In this document: piece after piece, positions 46,089-56,910 of the stretch | Layout: each line of letters starts with the position of its first letter | Numbering within the stretch: position 1 is the first letter of the stretch | Assembly: GCA_936432065.2 (NCBI GenBank) | Contig: OW386285.2 | Span: 172,279,984-172,343,983 of the forward strand | Source: Rutpela maculata | Taxonomy: Eukaryota > Arthropoda > Insecta > Coleoptera > Cerambycidae | Direction of reading: 5' to 3' | Length of the DNA: 64,000 nt | The notes under the pieces: model-generated | Seen by the model: only the letters and a program-made list of their open reading frames with translations | Database searches by the model: none | Told to the model about the DNA's origin: nothing | Made by a program: the position numbers and the translations under genes

Positions 46089-46930
46089 ATGGATGAAAAT
46101 GAATGTGTTAAATGTAACTTGGTTATTCATAGTGATGAGATTTGTTGTGTGTGATGCTTGTAGATCACCCTTTCATGTTACAAATAACTGTAATATACTA
46201 TCTACTACCGAATATCGAGCATTAGCTCTTAAACAAAGAATGATTATTTTCTTTTGCAAAGATTGTCCTGATATTTTCAAACAAACTGTTGTTGAAAAAA
46301 ATAACTACTTTACAAACTGAAATACAAAATCTCAAAGATGAAATTAAAGATTTCAACCAGGAAGTTGAAAACCTTAAAAATGAAGTGAAAGACCTTAACG
46401 AAGAAAATAAAAGTATTAGAATCCAGCTGGAGAATCACAATAATTCCAATTCTAATAATGAAATGAACACCAGTAATAACGGAAATAACCTTAGTATTAC
46501 TGTGCAGGAAATTCAACAAAGACAAACTAGGGCATCCAATGTTGTAATTTGTAACATTCAAGAATCGAAAGAAAAAAGCGGACTAGATAGGGCTAGAGAT
46601 GATACTGAAAATGTGAAAAAGGTTCTTGGAAAGTTATCTGAACATGTTACTGTTAATAAAACTTTTCGGCTAGGGAAATACACAGGTAACAAGAACAGAC
46701 CAGTTAAAGTTATTTTAAACAATGCAGAAGAGGCTCTACATGTTTTGAGGAACAAAAATGAAATTACTATACCAGGAATAAAAATCTTCGCAGATCAAAC
46801 GAAAATGCAACAATACTATTTAGAAGTAAAAAATAAGTTAAATGTAATGTTAGCACAGGGTGAATCTAATAAGAGTATTAAATATACAAATGGTATACCT
46901 ACTATAGTTGAATTAAGACAAAAAAACTAA
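46089..46930 (+). pseudogene. LINE C ORF1: PHD-like finger, coiled coil, RNA-binding region
   Basis: An ATG at 46089 opens MDENECVKCNLVIHSDEI, with the first cysteines of a zinc finger. A frameshift near 46145 moves the rest (CDACRSPFH and a final CKDC) to the frame of 46093-46320. A second shift leads to the coiled coil (LQTEIQNLKDEIKDFNQEVE and on) at 46289. Then an Asn-rich linker and an RRM-like segment (ASNVVICNIQESKEKSG to 46930) follow. ORF1 proteins of this type coat LINE RNA. Two frameshifts; inactive. Confidence 0.8.
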
Positions 46931-46944
46931 TACAAAAGAATCCT

Positions 46945-49205
46945 GATATAGCCTTCAATAGTGACATCATTTATGCGAACATTCAGAGCCTATATGCTAA
47001 TCACAACCAATTTATAAAAAATATTATGTTACAAACCGTCAGTAGTGTTACTAAGTAAAGCTCGGACAACATCTGATATGGGAAACTTTGAAATCAACAT
47101 TGATGGGTACAAACTTATTAGATGTGATTCAACCAATCGTCACACTGGAGGTGTAGTGATTTATATTAAAGACGAATTTACTTTTAGAGTTTATAAACAA
47201 ATTGTGGTAAATAAGATCTACTGGTGCCTGATAATTAAAGTAAATATTCATGGTGAAAATGTCCTACTAGGTTCACTATATAGGTCACCTAGCTATCTAT
47301 GATTTTAACCTGTTTTTTAATGATTTTAAAGAGGACATTTTCACTCAACATTGGAAATGTATTATCATTGGTGATTTTAATTTGGATATTAATAATACTA
47401 ACACAAATGTAGCTAATTTTAAAAATTTTATCTCAAGCATTGGAGTTGAACAACTTGTCCAAGAATTTACCAGAATCACTGATACTAGTGAAACATTGAT
47501 TGACTACATATTGACTAATAGAGAAAATATTTCACATAAAGTGCATTCAATTCCAAAAATAACTGCTCATTTATAATTTCAGCATCTCTGAAAATCCAAT
47601 ATATTTATAATCACAAAATAGTAAAAACGTACAGAGATTTTAGTCACACTAAGCTTAATTTATTAAATGAAGAATTAATCTTATGTGAATGGGATTTAAA
47701 TACAATAAATGTTAATTCAATCTATAGTTATTAATAGTTAGTATTATTAGTCAATTGGTTAATAATATTTCACCCATAAAATGTTTTACAAGTAACAGAA
47801 ATCAAGTACCGTGGTATGACAATCAACTTGCAGTTGCAAGTCGTAATAGGGATATGGCATATAAGTCTTTCAAAAATTCTTTTGTTAATGAAGAGAAAAA
47901 CATTAATTGGGAAAGATATAAAATTTGCAGAAATGCAGTTGTTAATTTATTAAAAAAGAAGAAAAGTGAATATTTTGAAAACACCACACTGTTCAGATTC
48001 CAAAAAAATGTGGAATACCCTAAAAAAATTGATTAAACCCACAAATGACGTATTACCCAATGAAATTGTTTTTAATATACAAGACAGAAATATTGTAGCT
48101 AAATTCGATATTGAGAAAGCTGAACTGTTTAACTCATTTTTTGTAGATAGTATAACTGAAATAAAAGCGGGCATACCTTTTGTAAATGATTGGACACACA
48201 TAAATCTTCCACAAATTGACCATAGAATGAATAAATTTCATACTTTAACATTAAGTGAGTTAAGAGTAATCATTGGTGATCTGGATAATAAATGTAGTTC
48301 AGACATAATAAATAATAAAATTATAAAATCCACGTTCCCAGTCATTGGTCATCTAATATTGAATTTGATAAATACTTCGCTTGTTACTGGTGTTTTTCCA
48401 GACGAACTTAAACTAAGTACTATTGTACCAATTCCTAAAATTTGTAATAACAACGAAGCCATAAATTTCAGACCAATTAATACGTTACCTCCGCTGGAGA
48501 AGATATTAGAAATTGCAGCTTACAATCAGATCTTCAGTTATGTTGAAAGTAATAAAATTCTTATGGATTACCAATCCGGCTTTCGTGTTAAACACTCATG
48601 CGAAACAGCACTTCAGTTAACATTCAGTAAATGGAAATTAAAATGGTTGATGATAATAAATACATTGTGGCCGTATTTTTGGATTTTAGAAGAGCCTTTG
48701 AAACAATTGATATTGATCTACTGCTAAAAAAACTTAAATATTGTGGTATTACAGAAACAGTATACTCATGGTTTCAAAGCTATCTTCTAAATAGACGTCA
48801 AAGAACTAAAATAAACGATGTTTTTTCTGGGGAAGTATCTGTACTCTCTGGAGTCCCACAGGGCAGCGTGTTGGGACCACTTCTGTTTATATTATATATC
48901 AATGACATTAATTATATTGAAGACTGTGAATTTTTAAATGTATTTGCTGACGACACACTAATTGCTGCAAGTGATCACTGTTTGGAAAATGCAATTAATA
49001 AAATCAACTGTACACTTGAAAAAATTTCGCAATTTCTTAATGTAAATAAGCTTAAACTGAATGTAAATAAAACAAAGGCCATGATAATTACCACAAATTA
49101 TAAATACAATCAAATTAACAAAAATACTATTAATGTCCAAATTAATAATGAGAAAATAGTCTTAGTTGAAGATATAAAGTATCTAGGTTTTAAAGTTGAT
49201 AATAC
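46945..49205 (+). pseudogene. LINE C ORF2, 5' part: endonuclease and RT, broken
   Basis: Endonuclease pieces are IIYANIQSLYANHNQF near 46970, GGVVIYIKDEF, GDFNLDINN near 47370 and the region before SDH, which is damaged. Then come RT pieces: 47966-48727 (with FRPINTLPPLEKILE and DYQSGFR) and 48631-49205 (VFLDFRRAFETID, GVPQGSVLGPLLF, FADDTLIAA, IKYLGFKVDN). At least four frameshifts or stops. Cut at 49205 by gypsy-2. Confidence 0.88.
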
Positions 49206-49601
49206 TGTAATGTGTTACAACCCCTAGAATGATGTATTTGCACCTACTCGAAAAAGAACCTACCAGAAGATTCCAAAGTGACATCTGGAATTATCGAGAG
49301 AATGGTGGCGTTATCACAGAACAATCGAGATCTGTCATTTTTAGGTATAAAAGACCCGACCGCATTCTCGGCGAGTAGTTCAGAAGTTCAGAAAGTATAG
49401 AAAGTGAGGTTAAGACTTCAAAGATAAACAAAGTGATAAACATTGTGATTTTTAGTCAGTAAAGTGTATTTAAATTAATAATAGTATTGTGAAGTATCCA
49501 GTAAATATTTAATAAAGTGTGTTAGTGGACATCTCTTGTTATAATTTTTGGAACCCACGGAATTTGCGAGGGTGGTTTCCTAAGGGTGGAAACACGTTAC
49601 A
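49206..49601 (+). repeat. Gypsy-2 5' LTR, 396 bp
   Basis: TGTAATGTG to ACGTTACA. Contains a TATA box at 49346-49352, a likely start region near GAGTAGTTCAGAAG (about 49374) and an AATAAA poly-A signal at 49511-49516. Confidence 0.95.
49346..49352 (+). promoter_or_regulatory. TATA box of gypsy-2 LTR
   Basis: TATAAAA lies about 30 nt upstream of GGCGAGTAGTTCAG, an initiator-like sequence. It would drive the genomic RNA of the element. The same box is in the 3' LTR at about 55352. Confidence 0.7.
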
Positions 49602-49602
49602 A

Positions 49603-49620
49603 TTGGTGTCAGAAAGCGGA
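49603..49620 (+). promoter_or_regulatory. Gypsy-2 putative primer-binding site
   Basis: TTGGTGTCAGAAAGCGGA starts two bases after the LTR. It is rich in the TGG-start pattern complementary to a tRNA 3' end. The tRNA was not assigned. Confidence 0.6.
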
Positions 49621-50031
49621 ATTTTATGACAAGAGGAGCTCTGAAGTTGTGCTGGAGTGTTCGAGAAGTATTCTCGAGGTTTAGTGCTAACACAGTGGAC
49701 TAATTTACTGGACATTGTTCGAGGGTTATTTTCGGACAGGAAAATAGTGTTAAGTGCATTTTTTTTGAGACATTGTAGAACATTTTATTAGGACATTAGT
49801 GTGATCCTTTGAACTGAGAAGTGATAGAGACACTGAAAAAGACTTATTTAGTGCGTGAAAAATTACTAGGACTTCTATTTGAACATTAGTGGAGATTATT
49901 AAATTCTCTGAACTGGATAGTGACAAAAGACTCTGGATAAGACTTTTTCGTGCTATTTCGAGATTTGTCTGAAAAGTTCCATTACCGATATTGACGTGAC
50001 AGTTAAATTTATTTTATTTTAATTTCATCGT
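49621..50031 (+). other. Gypsy-2 5' leader
   Basis: About 410 nt of untranslated leader between the primer site and gag, with repeated GGACATT/GTGCGTGA-type words. It presumably carries packaging signals; none can be pointed out. Confidence 0.5.
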
Positions 50032-51595
50032 ATGCCCGTAACAACAAGAAGTATGGCATCCGATAAACAAATACAGGACTTATTCGAACAATTCCAAAAA
50101 ATGATGGCTCAGCAACGGCAGGAAGATAAAGAAGAGCAAGAAAGAAAACGCCAGGAGGAAGAAAAACGGCGTCAAGAAGAAAGGGACGAATTAAAGAAAA
50201 TTATGGAAGATCAGGAAATAAGACGTCAGAAAGAAAAAGAGGGTGAAGAAATAAGACGTCAGAAAGAAAAAGAGGATGAAGAAATAAGACGTCAGAAAGA
50301 AAAAGAGGATGAAGAAAGAAGACGTCAGAAAGAGAAAGAGGATGAAGAAACAAGACGTCAGAAAGAAAAAGAGGATGAAGAAACAAGACGTCAGAAAGAA
50401 AAAGAGGATGAAGAAAGAAGACGTCAAGAAGAGAAAGACGAATTGAGACAAATTATGGAAGACCTGAAGATACGACAGCAAGAGGAGAAAGAAGAACAAG
50501 AAAGACGACATCAAGAGGAAAAACAGGAGCAAGAAAGACGCCAGGAAGAATTAAGGAAAATTCTAAATGAACAAATCAAAATACAACAGGACGCTATAAT
50601 TTCTGCCAATGAAGTACTAAAATGTGAAGTCAAAGAAGAGATAAACAAGGTCGAAGGTAAAGTAGGAGTAGTCGAGACAGAAGTCAGTCACGTAAAAGGA
50701 GAAGTAACCGAAGTTAAAGAGAAAGTAAACAAGTTCGAAGAAGAAGTCAAAGGAGAAATAGACCGGCTTAAACGACAGTTGAGAGATAGAGGAAGCCAGC
50801 AAGTGGTATCATCAGGACAGCGACTAAAACCTCCTTCTTTTGATGGCCAAAGTTCCTGGACAACGTACAAGAGGCAGTTTGAGGCAGCAGCGTGTGCGAA
50901 CAACTGGGATAATGAGGAAAAGGCCATGGCATCAGTTCTGGCGTTAAGGGGCCAGGCGTCAGAGTTGCTTCAAACTATCCCAGTGGATAAACAAAGGGAC
51001 TTCAAAGTCTTGGAAGCTGCATTGGACTTAAGATATGGCGACCAACATCTCGCCCAATTATACCAGGCTCAGCTGAAATCCCGGATGCAAAAAGCTGGGG
51101 AAAGTTTACAAGAATTTGAAGCTGCGATAGAGAGACTGGCACACCTGGCGTATCCATCCAAATGCACCTAAAGAATTCCAGGAACAATTAGCCGTGGGGG
51201 CCTTTTTAGATGGTATAAGGGACGAAGAGGTCAGGCGAGTTCTGAGGCTGACGAGACACCAAAGTAGTAGCGAAGCTTTGGTGCGTGCACTCGAAGTAGA
51301 AGCCGCTTACAGGGATACGCCAAGGTCAAGAGTGCGAGCTGTGACTCTCGAAGAATCACAACCAGAAATGAACCAGAACCCCATGTTGACAGAAATACAG
51401 AAAATGTTCACCAAATTATGTGATAAATTGGATGGCCTCGGGAAGCAAGAAAAACAACAAAATAGAGGAAAGCCGAGCGGAGGTATTAAATGTTTCAACT
51501 GCGGCAAGGTAGGACATATGAAACGGGACTGTCGACAGCAGAACTCGGAGAGTCGAGTAAATGCTGTGAATGTAGAAGAGAAGCAGGAAAACTAA
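50032..51595 (+). pseudogene. gag: Gypsy-2 gag, broken by one 4-bp duplication
   Basis: Capsid/nucleocapsid gene. Frame 1 runs 50032-51171 (379 codons) and frame 2 runs from about 51155 to 51595. At about 51150 the sequence has a tandem TCCA repeat (TATCCATCCAAATG); the extra 4 nt shift the frame and lead to a TAA at 51169-51171. Domains: MPVTTRSMASDK start, a long charged coiled coil (residues 10-260) containing a 33-bp minisatellite, a retrotransposon-gag core (LKPPSFDGQSSW to about 51400) and one CCHC zinc knuckle (CFNCGKVGHMKRDC) in the second frame. The 51194 Met is not a natural start. Apart from this lesion the gene looks complete. Confidence 0.9.
50215..50440 (+). repeat. 33-bp coding minisatellite in gypsy-2 gag
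   Basis: AGACGTCAGAAAGA starts at 50221, 50254, 50287, 50320, 50353, 50386 and (diverged) 50419, exactly 33 bp apart. Each unit codes for 11 residues of the type RRQKEKEDEEI. It extends the coiled coil without changing frame; array length probably differs between copies of the element. Confidence 0.9.
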
Positions 51596-54500
51596 AGATA
51601 GCCAGCACCAAGGGGGCTGTGCTGGCTAAGGAATGCGGTGCCCCCAGAGAAGTAAAGATTTCCCAGCTCCAAAGAATTCCAAGTAGTCTGTTGTTGCAAG
51701 GATATGTGAATGGAAGAAAATGCGTGTTTACTATTGACACCGGTGCTACGTCATCAATAGTGCGGCCAGGGTTTATATCAGGCTTGCAGATTGACAAGAA
51801 GCAAAATGGAGTAATCATTCGGACAGCCACGGGGGACAGGGCTGCGGTCCACGGAGAGGTCAACTTGGAACTGCAGGTTGGACGGTTGAGGTTCAATTAC
51901 AAGGTCATTGTGGCTGACATTATGGATGATTTCATTTTGGGTCTAGACATCATGGGAGAGCAGGGATTCATTGTTGACGTAGGGGAGCGAGTCTTAAAAA
52001 TTGGAAATGAGGAATTTATTCTGGCAACCACAGACGACCAATTCCATAAAGCGAGATTGTTAACAACACAGACGATCAAGATTCCTGCTCATTCAGAACA
52101 AATGATCGATGCTGCCTTAGAAGGAAATCCTGGAGGGTACCGTGTTGGCCTAGTTGAAGATGACGAATCGATTAAGTCCCTACCCAATATTATTGTGGCG
52201 AGAACTTTAACCCGGACTAAAGACAAAATCCCAATTAGAGTCGTTAATTTAAATTCCCACTCGGTGACAATTAAGGAAGGCAAACCAATTGGCTCCTATG
52301 AACCGGTCACATGGGTAGCGAGGTGCGAGGAACAAACAGAGGGAAGTTCGTCTACTAAAATAGACCAGGAAGTTTTGACCTTGCTGAGTACCCAGTTGGA
52401 GCATTTATCTGAAGATGAACGAAGGGAGGCAATCAAGTTTCTAGAAAAGGAAAGTTCAGTATTTGCCAAGAATACAGAGGCCCTTACAAAAACAGACATA
52501 GTCCAGCATCGGATAAATACTGGCGACTCGCCCGCTATTCGACAACCACCTAGGAGGCTTCCATTAGCAAAACAAGAAGATGCCTCGGCAATGATAGACA
52601 AGATGCTACAAGATGGAGTCATTGAGGAGTCGACGAGTCCCTGGTCATCGCCAGTAGTTTTGGTTGCCAAGAAGGATGGAACATTAAGATTTTGTGTCGA
52701 TTATCGAAAATTAAACGATGTCACGAAGAAAGACAGTTACCCATTACCACGAATTGACGACACGTTAACCACGTTGGCAGGCTCACGATGGTTTTCTACG
52801 TTAGACCTTAGGAGTGGATACTGGCAAGTGGGGCTTCATCCTGATGATAAAGAAAAGACAGCGTTTTCAGCAGGCAGTGGTCTTTATCAATTTACCGTGA
52901 TGCCTTTTGGACTTTGCAATGCACCAGCTACCTTTGAAAGACTGATGGAGTTCGTGCTGCGAGGGCTAACCTGGAGGACGTGCCTGGTTTACCTTGACGA
53001 CGTGCTTGTTATGGGACAGGACTTTACAGAACATTTGAAAAATCTTCAAGAAGTATTTGGGCGAGTCAGGAATGCCCATCTGAAGTTGAACCCGAAGAAG
53101 TGCCTGCTATTCCAGAAAGAAGTCAAATTTCTTGGTCACGTGGTGTCTTCGGATGGAATACAAACAGACCCCGACAAAATTTCTGCTGTACGAGATTGGC
53201 CAAGACCATCTAACGTTCATGAAGTACGGAGCTTCCTTGGCCTCTGCACTTATTATAGGCGCTTTGTGGAAGGGTTTGCAGAAATTGCGAAGCCATTACA
53301 CCGGCTGACAGAAGAGAAAGTGCAGTACCAATGGACACCGGAATGTGAAACGGCATGGAGAAAATTGAAGGCAGCTCTATGCACTGGTCCTGTGCTAGCG
53401 TACCCACAACGGGAAGGACTTTTTATTTTAGACACGGATGCCAGCAATTCTTCGGTCGGTTGTGTACTGTCTCAAATCCAGAATGGGCAGGAAAGAGTGA
53501 TCGAGTACTTCAGCAAGGTGCTGTCCAAACCAGAAAGAAACTATTGTGTAACCCGGAAAGAGTTACTGGCCATCGTTAAATCAGTGGACCATTTTCATAA
53601 ATATCTTTATGGACGACATTTCAAGATTCGCACCGACCATGCTGCATTAAAATGGCTGTTGCAGTTGAAAACCCCTGAAGGTCAACTGGCTCGTTGGATA
53701 GAACGGCTGCAACAGTATGATTTCAAAATCGAACATCGACCTGGAAGATCTCATAAGAACGCAGACGCTTTATCTAGAAGACCATGCAAGGAAGATTGCA
53801 AGCACTGCCACCACGTTGAGAAATTTCAGGGTACGGTGGCCGTCAACACTATTAAAATAGATGTTCCGGATGATTGGACAACTGAAGCCCTTAGACAAGA
53901 ACAACTGAATGACACAGAGATTGGGGTTATATTGAGAGCAAAAGAGAAAGGAATTCGACCAGCGTGGAAGGATGTTTCGGACAAGGCAGTTGGATTGAAG
54001 GCTTTGTGGGCCCAATGGGATTCACTCAAAGTTATGAACGAGCTGCTAAAGAGAGCTTGGGAAAGCCCGGATGGCAAGGAAGTTGTTATGCGTCTAGTGA
54101 TTCCCAGGTGTCGAGTACCGAAAGTACTTCAGGAAGTGCATAATGGAGCATCCGGTGGACACTTCGGCGTTAATAAGACCCTGAATAAAGTACGAGAACG
54201 ATTTTATTGGGTAAATAGTCGTCAGGATGTGGAAGCTTGGTGTCGCAATTGCAAAATTTGTGCAGCAAGTAAGGGACCGCAGACTAGAAGTAGGGGTGCA
54301 ATGAAACAATATAACGTCGGAGCTCCTTTCGAGAGGATTGCGATCGATATAGCCGGCCCATTCCCAGTAACCAAGGACGGTAACAAGTATATACTGGTTG
54401 CCATGGACTATTTTAGTAAGTGGCCAGAGGCCTATGCAATTCCAAACCAAGAAGCAGTCACTGTTGCCAAAGTCTTGGTAAATAATTTGATATGTCGGTT

Positions 54501-55200
54501 TGGTGTACCCCTGGAGCTGCACTCAGATCAAGGGAGGAACTTTGAGTCAGGGGTGTTTCAGCAAATCTGCAAGTTATTGGGGATACACAAAACACGGACA
54601 ACAGCCCTTCACCCGCAATCAGATGGAATGGTGGAACGACATAACAAGACCATGAAAGAACATCTCTCTAAAGTGGTTCATAAGAATCAACGTGATTGGG
54701 ATCTCCACATACCGTTCTTCCTCATGGCATACAGAGCTGCTATCCACGAGTCTACGAAACAAACACCAGCCCGTGTAGTATTTGGACATGAGATCAGACT
54801 GCCATGTGATTTGATTTTCGGAACACCAGGCGGAGAACAGCTTCCTGTGAACAGCTATGTGGATGAAATGAGTGAACGGCTAAGAAATGTTCATGAGCTG
54901 GTTAGAGACCAAATCACCATAGCCAGTGACCGAATGAAGGCTCGATACGACCGTAAGGGTAGTTCAGAAGGGTTCAAGGCAGGAGATCTGGTTTGGCTGT
55001 ATAACCCACAGCGAAAGAAAGGGAAGTCACCGAAACTTCAACCTCCTTGGGAAGGACCTTATACTGTTATTACCCGAATTAATGATGTCGTCTATCGGAT
55101 TCAACGAAACAAAAAGTCCAAGATGAAGATCGTACACTTGGATAGACTGGCGATGTACGTGAAAGAGGCTGAATTGCCTGACCGGGACGTTCAGGCTTAA
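51490..55200 (+). CDS. pol: Gypsy-2 Pol polyprotein, intact
   Basis: Open for 1236 codons, in the -1 frame relative to the gag frame it overlaps (51490-51595), so it is probably made by frameshifting and the first Met is nominal. Domains: aspartic protease with DTG at 83-85; RT from about residue 330 with FCVDYRKLND and YLDD at 501-504; RNase H starting at D648 (LDTDAS); integrase zinc site with H884, H891, C921 and C924; catalytic D953, D1013 and E1049, a DD35E spacing; GPY/F motif at about 1189. It would cleave Gag-Pol, copy RNA to DNA and insert it. No stop, frameshift or missing catalytic residue seen. Ends one codon before the polypurine tract. Confidence 0.95.
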   Translation: MFQLRQGRTYETGLSTAELGESSKCCECRREAGKLKIASTKGAVLAKECGAPREVKISQLQRIPSSLLLQGYVNGRKCVFTIDTGATSSIVRPGFISGLQIDKKQNGVIIRTATGDRAAVHGEVNLELQVGRLRFNYKVIVADIMDDFILGLDIMGEQGFIVDVGERVLKIGNEEFILATTDDQFHKARLLTTQTIKIPAHSEQMIDAALEGNPGGYRVGLVEDDESIKSLPNIIVARTLTRTKDKIPIRVVNLNSHSVTIKEGKPIGSYEPVTWVARCEEQTEGSSSTKIDQEVLTLLSTQLEHLSEDERREAIKFLEKESSVFAKNTEALTKTDIVQHRINTGDSPAIRQPPRRLPLAKQEDASAMIDKMLQDGVIEESTSPWSSPVVLVAKKDGTLRFCVDYRKLNDVTKKDSYPLPRIDDTLTTLAGSRWFSTLDLRSGYWQVGLHPDDKEKTAFSAGSGLYQFTVMPFGLCNAPATFERLMEFVLRGLTWRTCLVYLDDVLVMGQDFTEHLKNLQEVFGRVRNAHLKLNPKKCLLFQKEVKFLGHVVSSDGIQTDPDKISAVRDWPRPSNVHEVRSFLGLCTYYRRFVEGFAEIAKPLHRLTEEKVQYQWTPECETAWRKLKAALCTGPVLAYPQREGLFILDTDASNSSVGCVLSQIQNGQERVIEYFSKVLSKPERNYCVTRKELLAIVKSVDHFHKYLYGRHFKIRTDHAALKWLLQLKTPEGQLARWIERLQQYDFKIEHRPGRSHKNADALSRRPCKEDCKHCHHVEKFQGTVAVNTIKIDVPDDWTTEALRQEQLNDTEIGVILRAKEKGIRPAWKDVSDKAVGLKALWAQWDSLKVMNELLKRAWESPDGKEVVMRLVIPRCRVPKVLQEVHNGASGGHFGVNKTLNKVRERFYWVNSRQDVEAWCRNCKICAASKGPQTRSRGAMKQYNVGAPFERIAIDIAGPFPVTKDGNKYILVAMDYFSKWPEAYAIPNQEAVTVAKVLVNNLICRFGVPLELHSDQGRNFESGVFQQICKLLGIHKTRTTALHPQSDGMVERHNKTMKEHLSKVVHKNQRDWDLHIPFFLMAYRAAIHESTKQTPARVVFGHEIRLPCDLIFGTPGGEQLPVNSYVDEMSERLRNVHELVRDQITIASDRMKARYDRKGSSEGFKAGDLVWLYNPQRKKGKSPKLQPPWEGPYTVITRINDVVYRIQRNKKSKMKIVHLDRLAMYVKEAELPDRDVQA

Positions 55201-55211
55201 GGAGGGGGCAG
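55199..55211 (+). promoter_or_regulatory. Gypsy-2 polypurine tract
   Basis: AAGGAGGGGGCAG directly precedes the 3' LTR and overlaps the pol stop codon. Primer for plus-strand DNA. Confidence 0.85.
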
Positions 55212-55607
55212 TGTAATGTGTTACAACCCCTAGAATGATGTATTTGCACCTACTCGAAAAAGAACCTACCAGAAGATTCCAAAGTGACATCTGGAATTAT
55301 CGAGAGAATGGTGGCGTCATCACAGAACAATCGAGATCTGTCATTTTTAGGTATAAAAGACCCGACCGCATTCTCGGCGAGTAGTTCAGAAGTTCAGAAA
55401 GTATAGAAAGTGAGGTTAAGACTTCAAAGATAAACAAAGTGATAAACATTGTGATTTTTAGTCAGTAAAGTGTATTTAAATTAATAATAGTATTGTGAAG
55501 TATCCAGTAAATATTTAATAAAGTGTGTTAGTGGACATCTCTTGTTATAATTTTTGGAACCCACGGAATTTGCGAGGGTGGTTTCCTAAGGGTGGAAACA
55601 CGTTACA
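55212..55607 (+). repeat. Gypsy-2 3' LTR, 396 bp
   Basis: Same length as the 5' LTR with one visible substitution. The AATAAA at 55517-55522 would serve to end the transcript. Confidence 0.95.
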
Positions 55608-56179
55608 ATACGTTAAGTTTAAAAAAACATTTTCAGTATACATATAATAAAATTTCAAAAAAACTATTCTTTTTCAGTCGCGTTAGCCATAAGCTTAGTT
55701 TAAAAACATCACTTACAGTCTATAAAACAATTATACAACCTCACTTTGACTACTGTTCAAGCCTACTAGCTTTACTAGACTCGAATTGTATTGATTCTTT
55801 ACAAAAATTACAAAATAGGGGAATGCGAATTATTCTAAAATGTACTAGATATACACCCATTAAGCTAATGCTTTCAACTTTAAATTGGCTTTCAGTAAAG
55901 GATAGATTATTCTTGTCTATGACATTCATATATAAAATTTTAGCAAGAAATGGTCCTAATTATTTTGATCAATTTATTACTTTTAATAATCAAATTCATA
56001 ATTACCCTACTAGAAGAATCAACCATTTTCATGTAACTAAAACAAATTACAATCGAACAATGAAATCAATTTTCCACAATGGGTTAATAGATTATAACGC
56101 CCTACCATATGAAATAAAAAGTACAAGTAATATTAGACAATTTAAAGAACAATTAACTAGTTTTATTAGGTCTAAGTAG
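55608..56179 (+). pseudogene. LINE C ORF2, 3' part
   Basis: Continues the same frame directly after the gypsy-2 LTR and the second ATAC. About 190 residues of the C-terminal region, with YNKISKKLFFFSR, QPHFDYCSSLL, LQKLQNRGMRIILKC and the closing YNALPYEIKS. Stop at 56177-56179, then a 3' UTR of about 220 nt. The Met at 55592 lies in the LTR and is not a start. Confidence 0.88.
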
Positions 56180-56433
56180 ATGTAAATTGTGTGATATATA
56201 TGTACGTGTTTTCTTATTTTTATGTTTTTTTAATTTGTTTTAGTTTAGTTATTCTTAACTTGATTACTATAGATTTTATGTGTATCAGTTTACTCTATTG
56301 TTACAATATTGTCAAATTAGTTTATGACGTAATTTTTTTTATTGTAAATGTTATCAACAATTAATTAATTTAAATTGTATGTATATTAGGATTCTTCCTA
56401 TTTAAATAAATAAATAAATAAAAAAAAATTCAA

Positions 56434-56560
56434 AATATTTGGCCATCAGGTATGCGCTGCTATTTCTGCCGATGTAGAATGCACCTTTTCAGCATTAACG
56501 ATATAGAATTTGGAAAGAATTAATGATTTTATACCATGCAAATAAATATATGTAAATAAA
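56434..56560 (+). pseudogene. hAT transposase relic, 3' part
   Basis: Resumes after the LINE tail: one frame gives ISADVECTFSAL, the conserved DVE-x-x-FS block near the C-terminus of hAT transposases, containing the catalytic glutamate. Same strand and right order for the relic at 45020-45860. Confidence 0.65.
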
Positions 56561-56910
56561 ATAAACGAATAAGACATTTTTTATTACCTCTTTCATTTGA
56601 TGCCCATGGATGAAGTAAAAAAAAAAAAAAAATTGAGGCCTTTGATTCTCGTACACACACTAAATCACAATTTTATTTTTTTCATTCCCTTCAATAATGG
56701 GTGAGGGTGGTAATGGGGGTAGCTAATGCCAAAAAAATTTATGAGACCTTAGTTTTTCTTGTATGTAATAAATATCAATTTTATGGACTCTTACCTGCTC
56801 GATTTACCTATTTACCCCAATTTACCCCCCAACCCTTCAACGGAATAAGATCAAAATATTCCATACCTCGTTAAAATACATACGTGTACCAAGTTTCAAG
56901 TCAATATCTA
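56561..56910. other. Non-coding interval with possible old repeat
   Basis: No ORF or RNA gene. Contains poly-A at 56620 and low-complexity GGTGAGGGTGGTAATGGGGG near 56700. The right part (ATACCTCGTT, TACCAAGTTTCAAG) resembles fragments common in insect repeats, but no boundary was found. Confidence 0.4.

Larger units (their letters stand above)
49206..55607 (+). mobile_element. Gypsy-2: Ty3/gypsy LTR retrotransposon, plus strand, 6.4 kb
   Basis: Two 396-bp LTRs, TG...CA ends and a 4-bp TSD ATAC (49202-49205, 55608-55611). By eye the LTRs differ at one position (T/C in GGTGGCGT[T/C]ATCAC), so the insertion is very recent. Pol is fully open; gag has a single 4-bp duplication. The order PR-RT-RNase H-integrase with a GPY/F end identifies Ty3/gypsy. 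No env. It lies inside LINE C. Confidence 0.96.
46089..56428 (+). mobile_element. LINE C, non-LTR retrotransposon, split by gypsy-2
   Basis: Plus-strand LINE with ORF1, ORF2 and an (AAAT)n/A tail at 56404-56428. It inserted into the hAT relic and was later split at 49205/55608 by gypsy-2; removing gypsy-2 and one ATAC copy restores the RT frame across the junction. The 5' end is not sharply defined and may reach back to about 45870. ORF1 with a PHD-like finger and coiled coil is typical of CR1-group LINEs. Confidence 0.88.

Noticed and set aside
50221..50440. Regular 33-bp repeats that might look like a CRISPR array
   Set aside because: There are no spacers; units are directly tandem, code in one frame of gag, and the genome is eukaryotic.
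53355..53579. Several 60-140 codon ORFs on both strands over gypsy-2 pol
   Set aside because: They are shadows of the intact pol frame.
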